36,471 bases of DNA from an uncultured Gammaproteobacteria bacterium (GCA_946885735.1 CAMPGW010000020.1:1-36471), one strand, 5' to 3'. Counted from the stretch's first letter, positions 16,911 through 25,730 are shown. Made by a program: numbers and translations. Notes: generated by a model not told the origin, from the letters alone.

Positions 16911-18209
16911 ATGTCGCCGACCCTGACGCCGGCGGCCGCGATCGACCTGCCGGCCACCGCCTACGCGGCCACCACCCTGGACCTCGCGCCGCAGCCGCGG
17001 CTGGAAGGCGCGCTGCGCGCGGACGTGTGCGTGCTCGGCGCCGGATTGACGGGCCTGTCGGCTGCGCTCGAACTGGCCGAATCCGGCCTGGACGTCGTGG
17101 TACTGGAAGCCAAGCGCGTCGCCTGGGGCGCCTCCGGTCGCAGCGGCGGCCAGGCCATATTCGGTTTCGGCTGCGACCAGGCGAAGATCGCGGCCCTGGT
17201 CGGACTCGAGGAATCCCGGCGGCTGTTCGACTGGTCGCTCGAAGGCGTGGCGATGATCCGCGAACGCCGCGAGCGCCACGGCATCGACTGCGACTGGCGC
17301 GACGGCCACGCCCACGTGCCGATCAAGCCGCGCCAGGTGGACGAACTGAAGGCCTGGCAGGCCGACCTCGCGCGTGACTACGGCTACCCGCTGCAATGGT
17401 GGGATCGCGACCGCCTGCGCGAGGTGCTGGCGAGCGAGCGCTACCTCGGCGCGCTGTTCGATCCGCGCAGCGGCCATCTCAATCCGCTCAAGTACACGCT
17501 GGGACTCGCGCGCGCAGCGCTCGATCGCGGCGTGCGCATCTTCGAGGCCTCGCCGGTGACGCAGTTGCAGCGCGGCGCCCGGCCGGTGCTGCGCACTGCG
17601 CATGGCGAAGTCTCCTGCGATCACGCGGTGCTGGCCGGCAATGCCTACGTCCACGGCGTCGCGCCCGAACTCGAGTCGCGGGTCATGCCGGTGGGCACCT
17701 ACATCGGCGCCACCGCGCCCCTCGGGGAGCGCGCCGACGCCCTCATCGCCAATGGCATGGCCGTGGCCGACGTGAATTGGGCGCTCGACTACTTCCGCCT
17801 CAGTCGCGACCGCCGCCTGTTGTTCGGCGGCCGCGCCAGCTATTCGACGCTGCCGCCGCCCAACCTGCGCCGCACGCTGGAGCGGCGCATGCGCCGCGTG
17901 TTCCCGCAGCTGGCCGATACCCCGATCGAACAGGCCTGGGGCGGCTACGTGGACATAAGCATGAACCGCGCGCCGCACTGGGGCCGGCTCGGCGCCAACG
18001 TCTATTTCGCGCAGGGATTCTCGGGCCACGGCATCGCGGCGACCGGACTGGCCGGGCGCGTCATCGCCGAAGCCGTGCGCGCCCAGGCCGGGCGCCTGGA
18101 TGCCTTCGCGCGGATCCCGCACCAGCCCTTCCCCGGCGGGCGCCTGTTGCGCACGCCGATCCTGGTCGCGGCGATGGCCTGGTACAAGCTGCGCGACGCG
18201 CTGTGGTGA
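16911..18209 (+). CDS. puuB: Gamma-glutamylputrescine oxidoreductase, FAD-dependent (PuuB/PauB-like)
   Basis: A 432-residue DAO-family flavoenzyme. The FAD-binding motif is CVLGAGLTGLSAALELAE near residue 40, followed by EAKRVAWGASGRSGGQ, typical of PuuB/OrdL. The C-terminal GFSGHGIAATGLAG is the second flavin contact. It oxidatively deaminates gamma-glutamylputrescine to the aldehyde with release of ammonia and peroxide. It starts one base after the ligase stop, so the two form a ligase-oxidase pair. A strong hairpin terminator follows 11 bases after its stop. Confidence 0.92.
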   Translation: MSPTLTPAAAIDLPATAYAATTLDLAPQPRLEGALRADVCVLGAGLTGLSAALELAESGLDVVVLEAKRVAWGASGRSGGQAIFGFGCDQAKIAALVGLEESRRLFDWSLEGVAMIRERRERHGIDCDWRDGHAHVPIKPRQVDELKAWQADLARDYGYPLQWWDRDRLREVLASERYLGALFDPRSGHLNPLKYTLGLARAALDRGVRIFEASPVTQLQRGARPVLRTAHGEVSCDHAVLAGNAYVHGVAPELESRVMPVGTYIGATAPLGERADALIANGMAVADVNWALDYFRLSRDRRLLFGGRASYSTLPPPNLRRTLERRMRRVFPQLADTPIEQAWGGYVDISMNRAPHWGRLGANVYFAQGFSGHGIAATGLAGRVIAEAVRAQAGRLDAFARIPHQPFPGGRLLRTPILVAAMAWYKLRDALW

Positions 18210-18220
18210 TCGCGCAAACG

Positions 18221-18246
18221 AAAACGCCGGCGGGCGCCGGCGTTTT
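18221..18246. terminator. Bidirectional rho-independent terminator between puuB and dksA
   Basis: A perfect 11-bp stem (AAAACGCCGGC pairs with GCCGGCGTTTT) has a 4-base loop at 18232-18235. A-tracts on the left and T-tracts on the right let it act for both puuB (rightward) and dksA (leftward), which converge on it. Confidence 0.85.
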
Positions 18247-18282
18247 CATCGCAACCTGCCTGATCGCAGGCCTGGGCCGCGA

Positions 18283-19338
18283 CTAGTCGCCCATCTGCTT
18301 CTGCAGGTGCTCCCAGCGCTCCTGCGCATCGAGCGTGCGCTCGGCGGTAAGCCGGGCCTCCATGCGCTCCAGGCCGATCTCGTCCCCGGTGTCCACGCAG
18401 TAGCCGTAGCTGCCGTCGTCGATGCGCTTGAGCGTGCTGTCGATCTTGTTGATCAGCTTGCGGTAGCGGTCGCGGGTACGCAGCTCGAGCGAGTTCTCGG
18501 TCTCGCGGGTGGCGCGCTCGGCTTCGTCGCCGACGTCGCGCACTTCTTCCTTGAGGTTCTCGATCGTCTGCTTGGATTCCTCGATCAGGTCGGACTTCCA
18601 CTGCAGCAGGCGCTGGCGGAAATACTCGAGCTGGTAGGGGCCCATGTACTCTTCCTTCGCGCTCGGCTTGTAGCCGGCGGGCAGGACGACGCGCTGGCGC
18701 GCGACGGCCGGCTTGACGCGGTCGGGACGTGGCTTGGCGGGCTTGACGTAGCCGGCGCGCACGCCGGTTTCGCGAACCTTGGGCTCGACCTTGGCGGCGC
18801 CGGCGTCCGGCCCCACCGAACGCGCGCTGGCCTTGGCGGCGGGCTTGGCGGCGGCGGCGGCAGACTTCGGAGCCGGCGCGGCGGCGGCCTTGGCAGGCGC
18901 CTTGGCGGGCGCGGCCTTGGCGACGGCAGCGGACTTCGCCGGCGCAGCCTTCGCAGGCGCCGCCTTGGCAGCCGGCGCCGGACGCGCCGCAGGCTTGGCG
19001 GCCGGCTTGGCAGCGGGTTTGGCGACGGTCTTCGCGGCCGGCTTTGCAGCAGCGGCCTTTGCAGCGGCAACGGGCTTGCGCGCCGGCTTGGCGGCCGGAC
19101 GCGCGGATTTGGCGGCCGACTTGGCGGCGGGCTTCTTGGCGGGGGACTTGCTGGCGGTCTTCTTCACGGTCTTGCTGATGGCCTTCCTGGCGGGAGCTTT
19201 CCTGGCCGACGCGGCGGCCTTGGGCTTGGACTTGGCAGCGGATTTGGCGGCGGGCTTGCCCTTGGCCTTCTTGGCCGGCGGGGCGGGTTTGCGTGCGGCC
19301 GCTTTCGCGGCTTTCTTGGCTGGCTTCTTGGTGGCCAC
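18283..19338 (-). CDS. dksA: DksA/TraR-family RNA polymerase-binding regulator with long Lys/Ala-rich N-terminal tail
   Basis: A 351-residue protein. Residues 225-351 are DksA-like: coiled-coil with the tip motif DVGDEA (DxxDxA, 268-273), NSLELRTRDRYRKLINKID, then GYCVDTGDEIGLERMEARLTA. Of the four zinc-finger cysteines only Cys314 remains; the others are Thr317, Thr335 and Ala338, recalling zinc-independent DksA2 proteins. Residues 1-215 are Lys/Ala/Pro repeats like histone H1 or AlgP. The GTG start at 19338 is supported by GAGGAA eight bases upstream. DksA acts in the RNA polymerase secondary channel with ppGpp. The retained tip motif suggests function is kept; a DNA- or RNA-binding role of the tail is inference. 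Confidence 0.9.
   Translation of the reverse strand: MATKKPAKKAAKAAARKPAPPAKKAKGKPAAKSAAKSKPKAAASARKAPARKAISKTVKKTASKSPAKKPAAKSAAKSARPAAKPARKPVAAAKAAAAKPAAKTVAKPAAKPAAKPAARPAPAAKAAPAKAAPAKSAAVAKAAPAKAPAKAAAAPAPKSAAAAAKPAAKASARSVGPDAGAAKVEPKVRETGVRAGYVKPAKPRPDRVKPAVARQRVVLPAGYKPSAKEEYMGPYQLEYFRQRLLQWKSDLIEESKQTIENLKEEVRDVGDEAERATRETENSLELRTRDRYRKLINKIDSTLKRIDDGSYGYCVDTGDEIGLERMEARLTAERTLDAQERWEHLQKQMGD
18694..19335 (-). repeat. Low-complexity Lys/Ala/Pro-coding region (tail of DksA)
   Basis: About 640 bp encode degenerate KPAAK, KAAPAK and AKSAAK units. The DNA is built from recurring GGCGGC-, GGCTTG- and CCGGCTTGG-like words. Irregular unit length distinguishes it from a simple tandem array. 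Confidence 0.7.
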
Positions 19339-19380
19339 GCGGGTGGTTCCTCGCTTGTGTCGGGTCACGAAAGCGGCGCT

Positions 19381-19409
19381 TTTATAGCCTAGCCTTCGGC
19401 GAGCGGCAA
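19381..19409 (-). promoter_or_regulatory. dksA promoter
   Basis: On the minus strand TTGCCG (19409-19404), a 17-base spacer and TATAAA (19386-19381) form a good sigma-70 promoter about 40 bases before the GTG start. The bases after the -10 read AGCGCCGC, a GC-rich discriminator of the kind associated with ppGpp/DksA-sensitive promoters. Confidence 0.65.
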
Positions 19410-19425
19410 CCTTATCCTCATCGCC

Positions 19426-19671
19426 ATGGCCGCGCAAATGTTCCGTTCGTTCATCCTCATGCTGTTGCGCGGCTACAAGCGCTGGATCAGTCCCCTGCTC
19501 GGCCAGCATTGCCGATTCCATCCCAGCTGCTCGGTCTACACCATGCAGGCGGTGGAGCGCTTCGGCGTGGCGCGCGGGCTGTGGATGGGCACGAAGCGGA
19601 TCGCGCGCTGCCATCCCCTGCATCCGGGCGGGCACGACCCCGTGCCGGACGACCCGAGGAACCCGCGTTGA
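19426..19671 (+). CDS. yidD: Membrane protein insertion efficiency factor YidD
   Basis: An 81-residue basic protein with the full YidD signature: [20 protein letters not shown], then [17 protein letters not shown] and DPVP. It is a small membrane-associated factor linked to YidC-dependent insertion of inner-membrane proteins. It usually sits beside rpmH, rnpA and yidC; here it has moved away and is instead coupled to a cell-wall peptidase gene by a TTGA overlap. No ribosome-binding site precedes ATG 19426. A second in-frame ATG at 19438 would also give a plausible start. Confidence 0.92.
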   Translation: MAAQMFRSFILMLLRGYKRWISPLLGQHCRFHPSCSVYTMQAVERFGVARGLWMGTKRIARCHPLHPGGHDPVPDDPRNPR

Positions 19672-20597
19672 GCATTGCCTTGCACAAGGGCTTCGCCCTG
19701 CTGGCGATCACGTTCGCCGCGTCCGCCGCCTGCTCCGCGCAAGCCAGGACCACGCCGCCGCCTGCGGCGCCGACGGAGTGCCCGCAGCCGCTGGCCTCGG
19801 GCCTTCCGGCGCAGGTCCACCAGGGCGGCCTCCTGCGCGGCCGCCTGCCGGCGGGCATGCGCCTTGCCCTGGTGGACGCTGCCGGGACGCCGCGGCCGGT
19901 GCGGGTGTCGGCTGGCGGCGACTTCGTGGTGGGCGCAGGTCGCGACGAGATCGGTCCCTTGCGCCTGCGCCTTTCCACGCCGCAGACCGGCGAGTGCGAT
20001 ATCCGCGTCCGCGTCGAGCCACGCACCTGGCGCGTCGAGCGAGTCGAGGGCGTTCCCCAATCCACCGTGACCCCTCCGCCTGCGATCGCGGCGCGCATCG
20101 CCCGTGAGCAGGCCCAGGTGGCGCGTGCACGCGAGCGCGACGACGACCGCGCCGATTTCCTCGGCGGGTTCGACTGGCCGGTGACGGGCCGCATCAGTGG
20201 CGTATTCGGCAGCCAGCGCGTCTACAACGGCACCCCGAAGTCACCGCATTCCGGACTGGATGTCGCCGCGCCCACCGGCACGCCGCTGCGCGCGCCCGCG
20301 CCCGGCGTGGTCAGCTTCGTCGCGCCCGACCTTTACCTGACGGGCGGCACCGTGTTGCTCGACCACGGCCATGGCCTGAGTTCGAGCTTCCTGCACCTGA
20401 GCCGCATCGACGTCACGCTCGGGCAACGGGTCGAGCGCGGCCAGGTGCTGGGCGCGATCGGTGCGACCGGTCGCGCCACCGGCCCGCACATGCACTGGGG
20501 CCTGAACTGGTTCGGCGTGCGCGTGGATCCCCAGCCGCTGCTGGAACCGCTCACGCCTCCGGCGGCTTCGCCAGCAGACGCCACGCCATCGCGATGA
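19668..20597 (+). CDS. Exported M23 (LytM-type) metallopeptidase
   Basis: A 309-residue protein starting at TTG 19668, which overlaps the yidD stop and has GAGGA seven bases upstream. Residues 1-26 are a signal sequence; Cys22 could be a lipid site but the box is poor, and AQA at 24-26 could be a type I cleavage. The C-terminal domain carries the zinc site HSGLD (His194, Asp198) and HMHWG (His274, His276) plus LHLS with His243, so it should be an active endopeptidase on peptidoglycan stem cross-links or a related substrate. The middle region has no recognised motif. Its last 47 bases overlap the 3' end of the DUF3999 gene on the other strand. Confidence 0.88.
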   Translation: MSIALHKGFALLAITFAASAACSAQARTTPPPAAPTECPQPLASGLPAQVHQGGLLRGRLPAGMRLALVDAAGTPRPVRVSAGGDFVVGAGRDEIGPLRLRLSTPQTGECDIRVRVEPRTWRVERVEGVPQSTVTPPPAIAARIAREQAQVARARERDDDRADFLGGFDWPVTGRISGVFGSQRVYNGTPKSPHSGLDVAAPTGTPLRAPAPGVVSFVAPDLYLTGGTVLLDHGHGLSSSFLHLSRIDVTLGQRVERGQVLGAIGATGRATGPHMHWGLNWFGVRVDPQPLLEPLTPPAASPADATPSR

Positions 20598-21936
20598 CCG
20601 CAACCGCGGCCAGCAACAGTACGCCCCACAGGATCCAGGTTCGGCGCGCCTGCGGGTCATAGGCGGTGAGCGCGGCCTCGCCTCCGGCCATCTGCATCGG
20701 ACCCAAGGTCGCCTGCGCGGGATGCCAGCCGCGCCCGTAGCGCGCGCGCACCTGCGCGACCAGGGCCTCCAGCGGGAACGCATCGCGCCGCGCGATGCCG
20801 CTGCCGGCCGCCACCACGTAGGGAGGCGCGCCGTGCGTCAGCAGCAGCCAGGTCTCCGGTCGGTAATCAAGCTGCAGTGAGGGGACGGCCGAAAGGCCCG
20901 TGCTCGGCTCGATGCGCCATTCCTGGCGACGCGTCGGCGCCACCGCGATCGACTCGTTGTCCAGCGCCATCCCGGCGCCGCGCAGTCGGAACGCCGTCAG
21001 CTGGCCGACGTACTCCCAGTCACGCGCGCCAAGCTCGCGCACGCTGATGCTGAAGTCGGCGACGGTGTTGTCATCGGCCAAACGCACCACCAGCCGCTCG
21101 ACCGGCACGCGAGCCGCCACCCGGTACACGTAGCCGGCGCCGTCGCGGCCGACGAAGTCGGCGGCGATGCGGCTTCGGCGCAGGGCTTCGGTGCTTGCTT
21201 CGGCAGGCTGCAACAGCAGGCGCAGGCCGGTCAGCGGCAACGCAGCGCCCTCCACGTGCAGGCGCAGGTAACGCGCACTGGCCGCGGGCAGCTCGATGTG
21301 CCGGCGCACCAGCGATTGCCCGCCCTGCCGCAATTGCGCAACGGGCGCGCCATCGGCAAGCGTGTGCCAATGCTGCAGGTCGTCGCTCGCATCCACGCGC
21401 ACCTGGGCGCTGAAGTCGGGGGCGTCGAGCGCCAGCACCAGTTCGATCGCCTCGACGGCGCGGTCCTGCGCACGCACGTCCACCAGCAGGTCGGAGACGG
21501 TGCGCGAGTGCTCGCGGCTCAGGGCCGCATCGAGCTGGAGCGCGCCCGCGGCGTCACGCCGCACGTGCAGGTGCAGGTCGCCGGAGGCAGGCGTGCCCGC
21601 GGGCGGCAGCACGAACCAGGCGGCATCGCGCCAGCGTCCGGGTTCGGGCCCGTAGGCCGGGGGCATCGGCCCGAAGGCCAGCGCCTGGCCGTCGGCGTTG
21701 AAGGCCGCCACGTCCGCCAGGTCCGGATGGGTCGCCTGCCGATAGACCGACTCATCCAGCGCCAGCGCGAAGGCGCCCTGGCAGCGCAGGGGCGGCTCAT
21801 CCGCCGGAGTGGCCGCGCGCGCGCCCTCGCCGCAGTAGCCGAGCACCTGCCACTGGCGCGCAAAGTCGTCCGGCTCACTGGCAAGGCATGAACCGGCGCC
21901 GAGCACCAGCACGAGGAGCCACGGTCGCAGGGTCAT
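20551..21936 (-). CDS. DUF3999 family exported protein with C-terminal membrane anchor
   Basis: A 461-residue protein with an N-terminal signal sequence (WLLVLVLGAGSCLA, residues 5-18). A long periplasmic beta-rich region follows with no catalytic motif that I recognise. One membrane span lies near the C-terminus ([18 protein letters not shown]), then a short cytoplasmic tail. It fits DUF3999, which regularly accompanies DUF2339. The ATG at 21936 overlaps the stop of the DUF2339 gene (ATGA), so the pair is coupled and probably forms one envelope complex. Function is unknown. The stop at 20551 lies inside the opposing M23 gene. Confidence 0.82.
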   Translation of the reverse strand: MTLRPWLLVLVLGAGSCLASEPDDFARQWQVLGYCGEGARAATPADEPPLRCQGAFALALDESVYRQATHPDLADVAAFNADGQALAFGPMPPAYGPEPGRWRDAAWFVLPPAGTPASGDLHLHVRRDAAGALQLDAALSREHSRTVSDLLVDVRAQDRAVEAIELVLALDAPDFSAQVRVDASDDLQHWHTLADGAPVAQLRQGGQSLVRRHIELPAASARYLRLHVEGAALPLTGLRLLLQPAEASTEALRRSRIAADFVGRDGAGYVYRVAARVPVERLVVRLADDNTVADFSISVRELGARDWEYVGQLTAFRLRGAGMALDNESIAVAPTRRQEWRIEPSTGLSAVPSLQLDYRPETWLLLTHGAPPYVVAAGSGIARRDAFPLEALVAQVRARYGRGWHPAQATLGPMQMAGGEAALTAYDPQARRTWILWGVLLLAAVAVIAMAWRLLAKPPEA

Positions 21937-24644
21937 GCGCCGGCCTCGCGCGGCAGGGTGCGCGGCGGCGAAGGCGCGACGTAGCCAACGCCGACCAGCA
22001 GCAGCCCCACCGCCATGAAGGACACGATGCCTGGCAGGTTGCCCATGTAGCCGCGGTCCACCACCAGCAACTTCAACAGCACGATGCCCATCAGCACGGC
22101 GCCGCCCATCCAGACGCCGCGGTCGCGCCGCCGCGAGCCCAGGATCCACGCCGACACGCCGATCAGGCTCCAGACCAGGGTGAGGCTCGCCTGGCTGAAG
22201 CCGGAATCGAGCAGTGACAGCGACCACGGTTCGCCGTGCAGGTGGTGCACCGCCCGCAGCGTGGCCATCGTGACCAGCGCCAGCGCCGGCAAGGGCCAGG
22301 CCTCGCGCAACGGCGCCAGCTGCGTGCCGGGCGCCGCCAGCGCGTACAGCAGGACGCCGATCCCGACCAGGGACAGGTCGAGCGGGTTGAGCACCGGAAG
22401 GAAGGCCAGCGGATGCGCATCGCCCGCGAGCAGGAGTCCAACGAAAAAGGCGCCGGCGAGCAGCACGGCGGCCGGCGCGACCCAGCCCGAGCGATAGCCG
22501 GCGAAGGCCTCCGACCGCGGCCAGGCCGCAAGCCGCGGCCGCCGCCACAGGGCCAGCGTCATCAGCGCGACCGGCGCGACCAGGGCGAGGAAACGCCAAC
22601 CTTGCGCCAGCATCTCGCGCTCGGCGATCGCGTGCACCTGCAGGGTGGCCGCGAACGCCAGCGTCCACAGCCAGGCCAGGTGGGCAACCCCGGCGGCTCC
22701 GGTACGCACACGCATGTTCGCCAGCCCCGCCAGCACGCCGCCGGCGAACACCGCCCATGCGCCCAGCACGGAGGTCGCCAGCGGCATGCCCTGTTCGTCG
22801 TGCGCCCAGGGCACCAACGCGAATCCGCACAACGCGACCACGGCCGTCATCGCTTCCAGCCGTGGCCACGCCAGCCTGCGCGACAGCACGATCGCCAGCA
22901 GCGCCGACAGGCCGAGGTAGATCGCGCTGAAACGCCAGTCGTCCAGCGCCGTGGCGCGCGCGTCGTCCCATTGCGTGATGCCTGCGATCGCCCACCAGGC
23001 AATGGCCCAGGCGAACAGCAGTGCCGGTAGTCCGTAACGCGGCGCATGCCGATCGTGGATCAGCGCGAGCGCGAACCCGGAGAAGGCGATGATCGCCGCG
23101 CCGAGCCACTGCGAGTTCAGCAGCAGCCAGCCGCTGTCGAAGTTCGCCGCGCCCGGCTTGAAGGACGCCAGGTAGGCAATGGCGGCAAGGGCCTGCAACA
23201 ACAGTCCGGCGATCCACGGCAGGCGGCGCTGCTGGCGCAGCCCCAGCCAGGCCACGCCCGCGCCTTCGAGCGCCCAGAGGCTCGCGGTGGTGCCGGCGCT
23301 GAAGGCCAGCGGCACGGCCAGCGTGGCAAAGCCCATTGCCAGCGCGCCATAGGCTTCGGTGAGCAGGCGCTCGCCGCGCTGGCGCCGCAACCAGGCCATC
23401 ATCCCGACGTACACCAGGGCCACCACCACCGCGCTGAAAGCCAGCGCCATGCGATCGTCCTTGAGCATCGCCGCCTGCAACGGGAACGCCACCAGCGGCG
23501 TACCGAACACCAGCGTGCCGTCCACCCATGGCCGCCGGTGCTCGGTCTGGCGCAGCACGTACATCAGGCCGATCGCCAGATAGAAGGCAAAGAACAGCAC
23601 CAGGAAGGGTTCGACGCTGGCGAACAATTCCGGGCGGTAGTAGCGCGCGCCCCAGGCCGTGCCGACGCCGAAGGTGAAGAAGAATCCGATCAGGTTGAGC
23701 AGCCGCCAACTCTGCCGCCAGGAGATCGCGAACACCGCGGCGTTGAGCACGGCGTAGTACGAGAACAGCGCCACGTGGTTGGCGCTGCCGGTGGAGATCA
23801 GCACCGGCGCCAGGTAGCCGCCGAGGAAGCCCAGCACCGCCAGCGCCATCGCCCGCTGCAGCAGCGCCAGCACCGCCGACCCGGCCACCAGCACGACCAC
23901 CAGCGCGAAGGCCGGGCCCGCGGGCACGAGGCCGTACAAGCGATACGCCGCGAACACGGTCAGCAGCAGCACGCCGATCGCACCGCCCTGCAGGCTCAGC
24001 GCGAACGCAGGCTTGCGCAGGCGCTCGCGCCAGCCGAGCGCCAGCCCCAGCAAGGCGCCGCCCGCGATCGCGGCCAGCCGCGCTTCGATCGAGACCTGCA
24101 GGTAGCCGTTCGCGACCGCGAGGCGCAACGCGGCGGCGACGCCGAACAGCAGGACCAGCACACCGACCTTCACCGGCACGTTGCCTTCGGTGAACCAGCG
24201 CTTCACCCGGTCCGCCAGTTGCGATTCCCAACCGGGGACCGGCGCGGCGCGCGGTTTCGGTGGAGGCACGGCGCCGGGGGCGGCAGCTGGGGTCGGTGGC
24301 AGGGTTTGCGAGGGCGCAGCCTCCGGACGCGGCGGCGGCATCGGGCCTGAGTCGCGTGCATGGGGCGGGACGACTGCCGCCCGGGCCGCCGCGGCGGCAG
24401 GCGGCGCCTGGCTTGCGGATGGGGAAGGAGCAACGGGCGCGGCCGACGGAGCCGACGCCAGTGCGGCGAGGCGTGACTTCAACTGCGCCAGTTCGCGGCG
24501 CATGGCCTCGAGCTCACCGCGCTGGCGCTGCGCGGCGAGCGCCAGCAGGGTCAGCAGGAAGGCGCCCACGGCGCCGAACAGGTTCTCGCTTTCCGCCAGC
24601 GCCGCGCCAAACAGCGCGGCGACCGCCGCCAGTATCCAGTGCAT
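21933..24644 (-). CDS. DUF2339 family polytopic membrane protein
   Basis: A 903-residue protein. Two hydrophobic N-terminal segments (residues 1-40) are followed by a short coiled coil (QRGELEAMRRELAQLKSRL), a Pro/Ala-rich linker (about 65-140), then more than twenty membrane spans to the C-terminus. This layout is that of DUF2339 proteins, whose function is not established. The start ATG has GAGGGG six bases upstream. It is the first gene of a two-gene unit with DUF3999. Frequent small polar residues between spans hint at a transporter- or flippase-like body, but nothing specific can be assigned. Confidence 0.85.
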   Translation of the reverse strand: MHWILAAVAALFGAALAESENLFGAVGAFLLTLLALAAQRQRGELEAMRRELAQLKSRLAALASAPSAAPVAPSPSASQAPPAAAAARAAVVPPHARDSGPMPPPRPEAAPSQTLPPTPAAAPGAVPPPKPRAAPVPGWESQLADRVKRWFTEGNVPVKVGVLVLLFGVAAALRLAVANGYLQVSIEARLAAIAGGALLGLALGWRERLRKPAFALSLQGGAIGVLLLTVFAAYRLYGLVPAGPAFALVVVLVAGSAVLALLQRAMALAVLGFLGGYLAPVLISTGSANHVALFSYYAVLNAAVFAISWRQSWRLLNLIGFFFTFGVGTAWGARYYRPELFASVEPFLVLFFAFYLAIGLMYVLRQTEHRRPWVDGTLVFGTPLVAFPLQAAMLKDDRMALAFSAVVVALVYVGMMAWLRRQRGERLLTEAYGALAMGFATLAVPLAFSAGTTASLWALEGAGVAWLGLRQQRRLPWIAGLLLQALAAIAYLASFKPGAANFDSGWLLLNSQWLGAAIIAFSGFALALIHDRHAPRYGLPALLFAWAIAWWAIAGITQWDDARATALDDWRFSAIYLGLSALLAIVLSRRLAWPRLEAMTAVVALCGFALVPWAHDEQGMPLATSVLGAWAVFAGGVLAGLANMRVRTGAAGVAHLAWLWTLAFAATLQVHAIAEREMLAQGWRFLALVAPVALMTLALWRRPRLAAWPRSEAFAGYRSGWVAPAAVLLAGAFFVGLLLAGDAHPLAFLPVLNPLDLSLVGIGVLLYALAAPGTQLAPLREAWPLPALALVTMATLRAVHHLHGEPWSLSLLDSGFSQASLTLVWSLIGVSAWILGSRRRDRGVWMGGAVLMGIVLLKLLVVDRGYMGNLPGIVSFMAVGLLLVGVGYVAPSPPRTLPREAGA

Positions 24645-24670
24645 GGGCCACCCCTCGCGAGCCGGGGCCA

Positions 24671-24699
24671 GTCTGACCCATGCGGGCGCCCGCTGACAA
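24671..24699 (-). promoter_or_regulatory. Weak promoter candidate for the DUF2339-DUF3999 pair
   Basis: Minus-strand TTGTCA (24699-24694) matches the -35 consensus at five of six bases, but the hexamer 17 bases on, TCAGAC, is poor. The spacer contains the perfect palindrome GCGGGCGCCCGC (24682-24693). Confidence 0.3.
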
Positions 24700-24719
24700 C
24701 GCGCGGGCTTGGGGCGGAA

Positions 24720-25688
24720 TCAGCCGGCCGGGCCGTAGCCCCCGGGCACGCCCTTGGTCGCCACGGCGACGGCGTCGTGCGGATGCAGGCTCTCGAAGTG
24801 AGAGGCCCGGACCCAGAAGTCGGCGATCCGCTCGTCCTCGTCCAGGGCCTTCTGCATGCGCCGGGCGGCGTCCTCGCAGAACATCAGGTTGCGGCCGTTG
24901 AGACGGGCGAAGGCCTGCTCGTCCTCGCGCTTGACCGCGGTCTGCACCGGCGTGCCGAGCGCGGCCTCGATGCGGTCGATGATTTCCACGAAGGGCAGGT
25001 TCTGGAACGTGGGCGCCAAACGCGCGCGCACCTCCGCGGTGCTGCGCTGGCTGTGCGGCGTCGCGTCGATGGCCTGCTCGGTGCCCAGCCACTGCAACAC
25101 CGCGGCATGGTCCAGCGGCGCGCCCGAAGCGAAGCGCGCGGCGAAGTTCTCCTGCACAAGTTGCCGCGCGAGCGCGGCCGAACAGGGACAGGTGCTGGAA
25201 TAGGTCGCACGCACGCCCACCTCGAGCGAGAAGCGGCCCTGCTCCAGCAGCGCCGTCACGCTCACCGGATACGACTTCCAGCCGGTGTTGTCGCTGACCA
25301 GCGCGGGCCTGCGCACCAGGTAGTCGAAGTTCAGGGTCAGCATGCCGCGGTCGGACAAGCCCGCGTGCGAGTCGAGGAAGTCCTTCAGCAGGCGGCGCAG
25401 GCTGCACGGCGACAGCGGCTCGGCCGCGAACGCCCGATCCACCAGCAGGTAGAGCCGCGACATGTGGATGCCACGCACGTCGGATCGGGTGAGATTCACG
25501 AAGGCGTCCACCCGCGCGCCGCTGGCATGCACCTCGCCGTCGGCATCGAGGAAGCGCACCGGCAGCTCGATCGCGCCCATGCCCACCCAGTCCAGGGTGC
25601 CGGCCGCCGCGGGACGGGCCTCGTTCGCCACGTCGGGCATGACGCGGGCCAGGTTCTCGGTGATCGGTGGCATGGGCGGGATTCGCAT
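24720..25688 (-). CDS. folE2: GTP cyclohydrolase I type IB (FolE2)
   Basis: A 322-residue COG1469-type enzyme. Recognisable blocks are GAIELPVRF, VNLTRSDVRGIHMSRLY, TYSSTCPCSAALARQ with the metal-site Cys167, EQAIDATPHSQRS, and LNGRNLMFCEDAARR. It converts GTP to dihydroneopterin triphosphate for folate or queuosine precursors and is the metal-flexible counterpart of zinc-dependent FolE. In many bacteria folE2 is under Zur control; I see no Zur-like box here. ATG 25688 is used; an in-frame ATG at 25673 is also possible, and neither has a ribosome-binding site. Confidence 0.93.
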   Translation of the reverse strand: MRIPPMPPITENLARVMPDVANEARPAAAGTLDWVGMGAIELPVRFLDADGEVHASGARVDAFVNLTRSDVRGIHMSRLYLLVDRAFAAEPLSPCSLRRLLKDFLDSHAGLSDRGMLTLNFDYLVRRPALVSDNTGWKSYPVSVTALLEQGRFSLEVGVRATYSSTCPCSAALARQLVQENFAARFASGAPLDHAAVLQWLGTEQAIDATPHSQRSTAEVRARLAPTFQNLPFVEIIDRIEAALGTPVQTAVKREDEQAFARLNGRNLMFCEDAARRMQKALDEDERIADFWVRASHFESLHPHDAVAVATKGVPGGYGPAG

Positions 25689-25730
25689 TCGTGGAGTTCA
25701 GAGACCCTAGATGGGGGCCCGTGCAGGGTA

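Noticed and set aside
20551..24231. Single minus-strand frame of 1226 codons spanning DUF2339 and DUF3999
   Set aside because: Only its last 461 codons (from ATG 21936) are the DUF3999 protein; the rest is the wrong frame of DUF2339, which is clear in its own frame.
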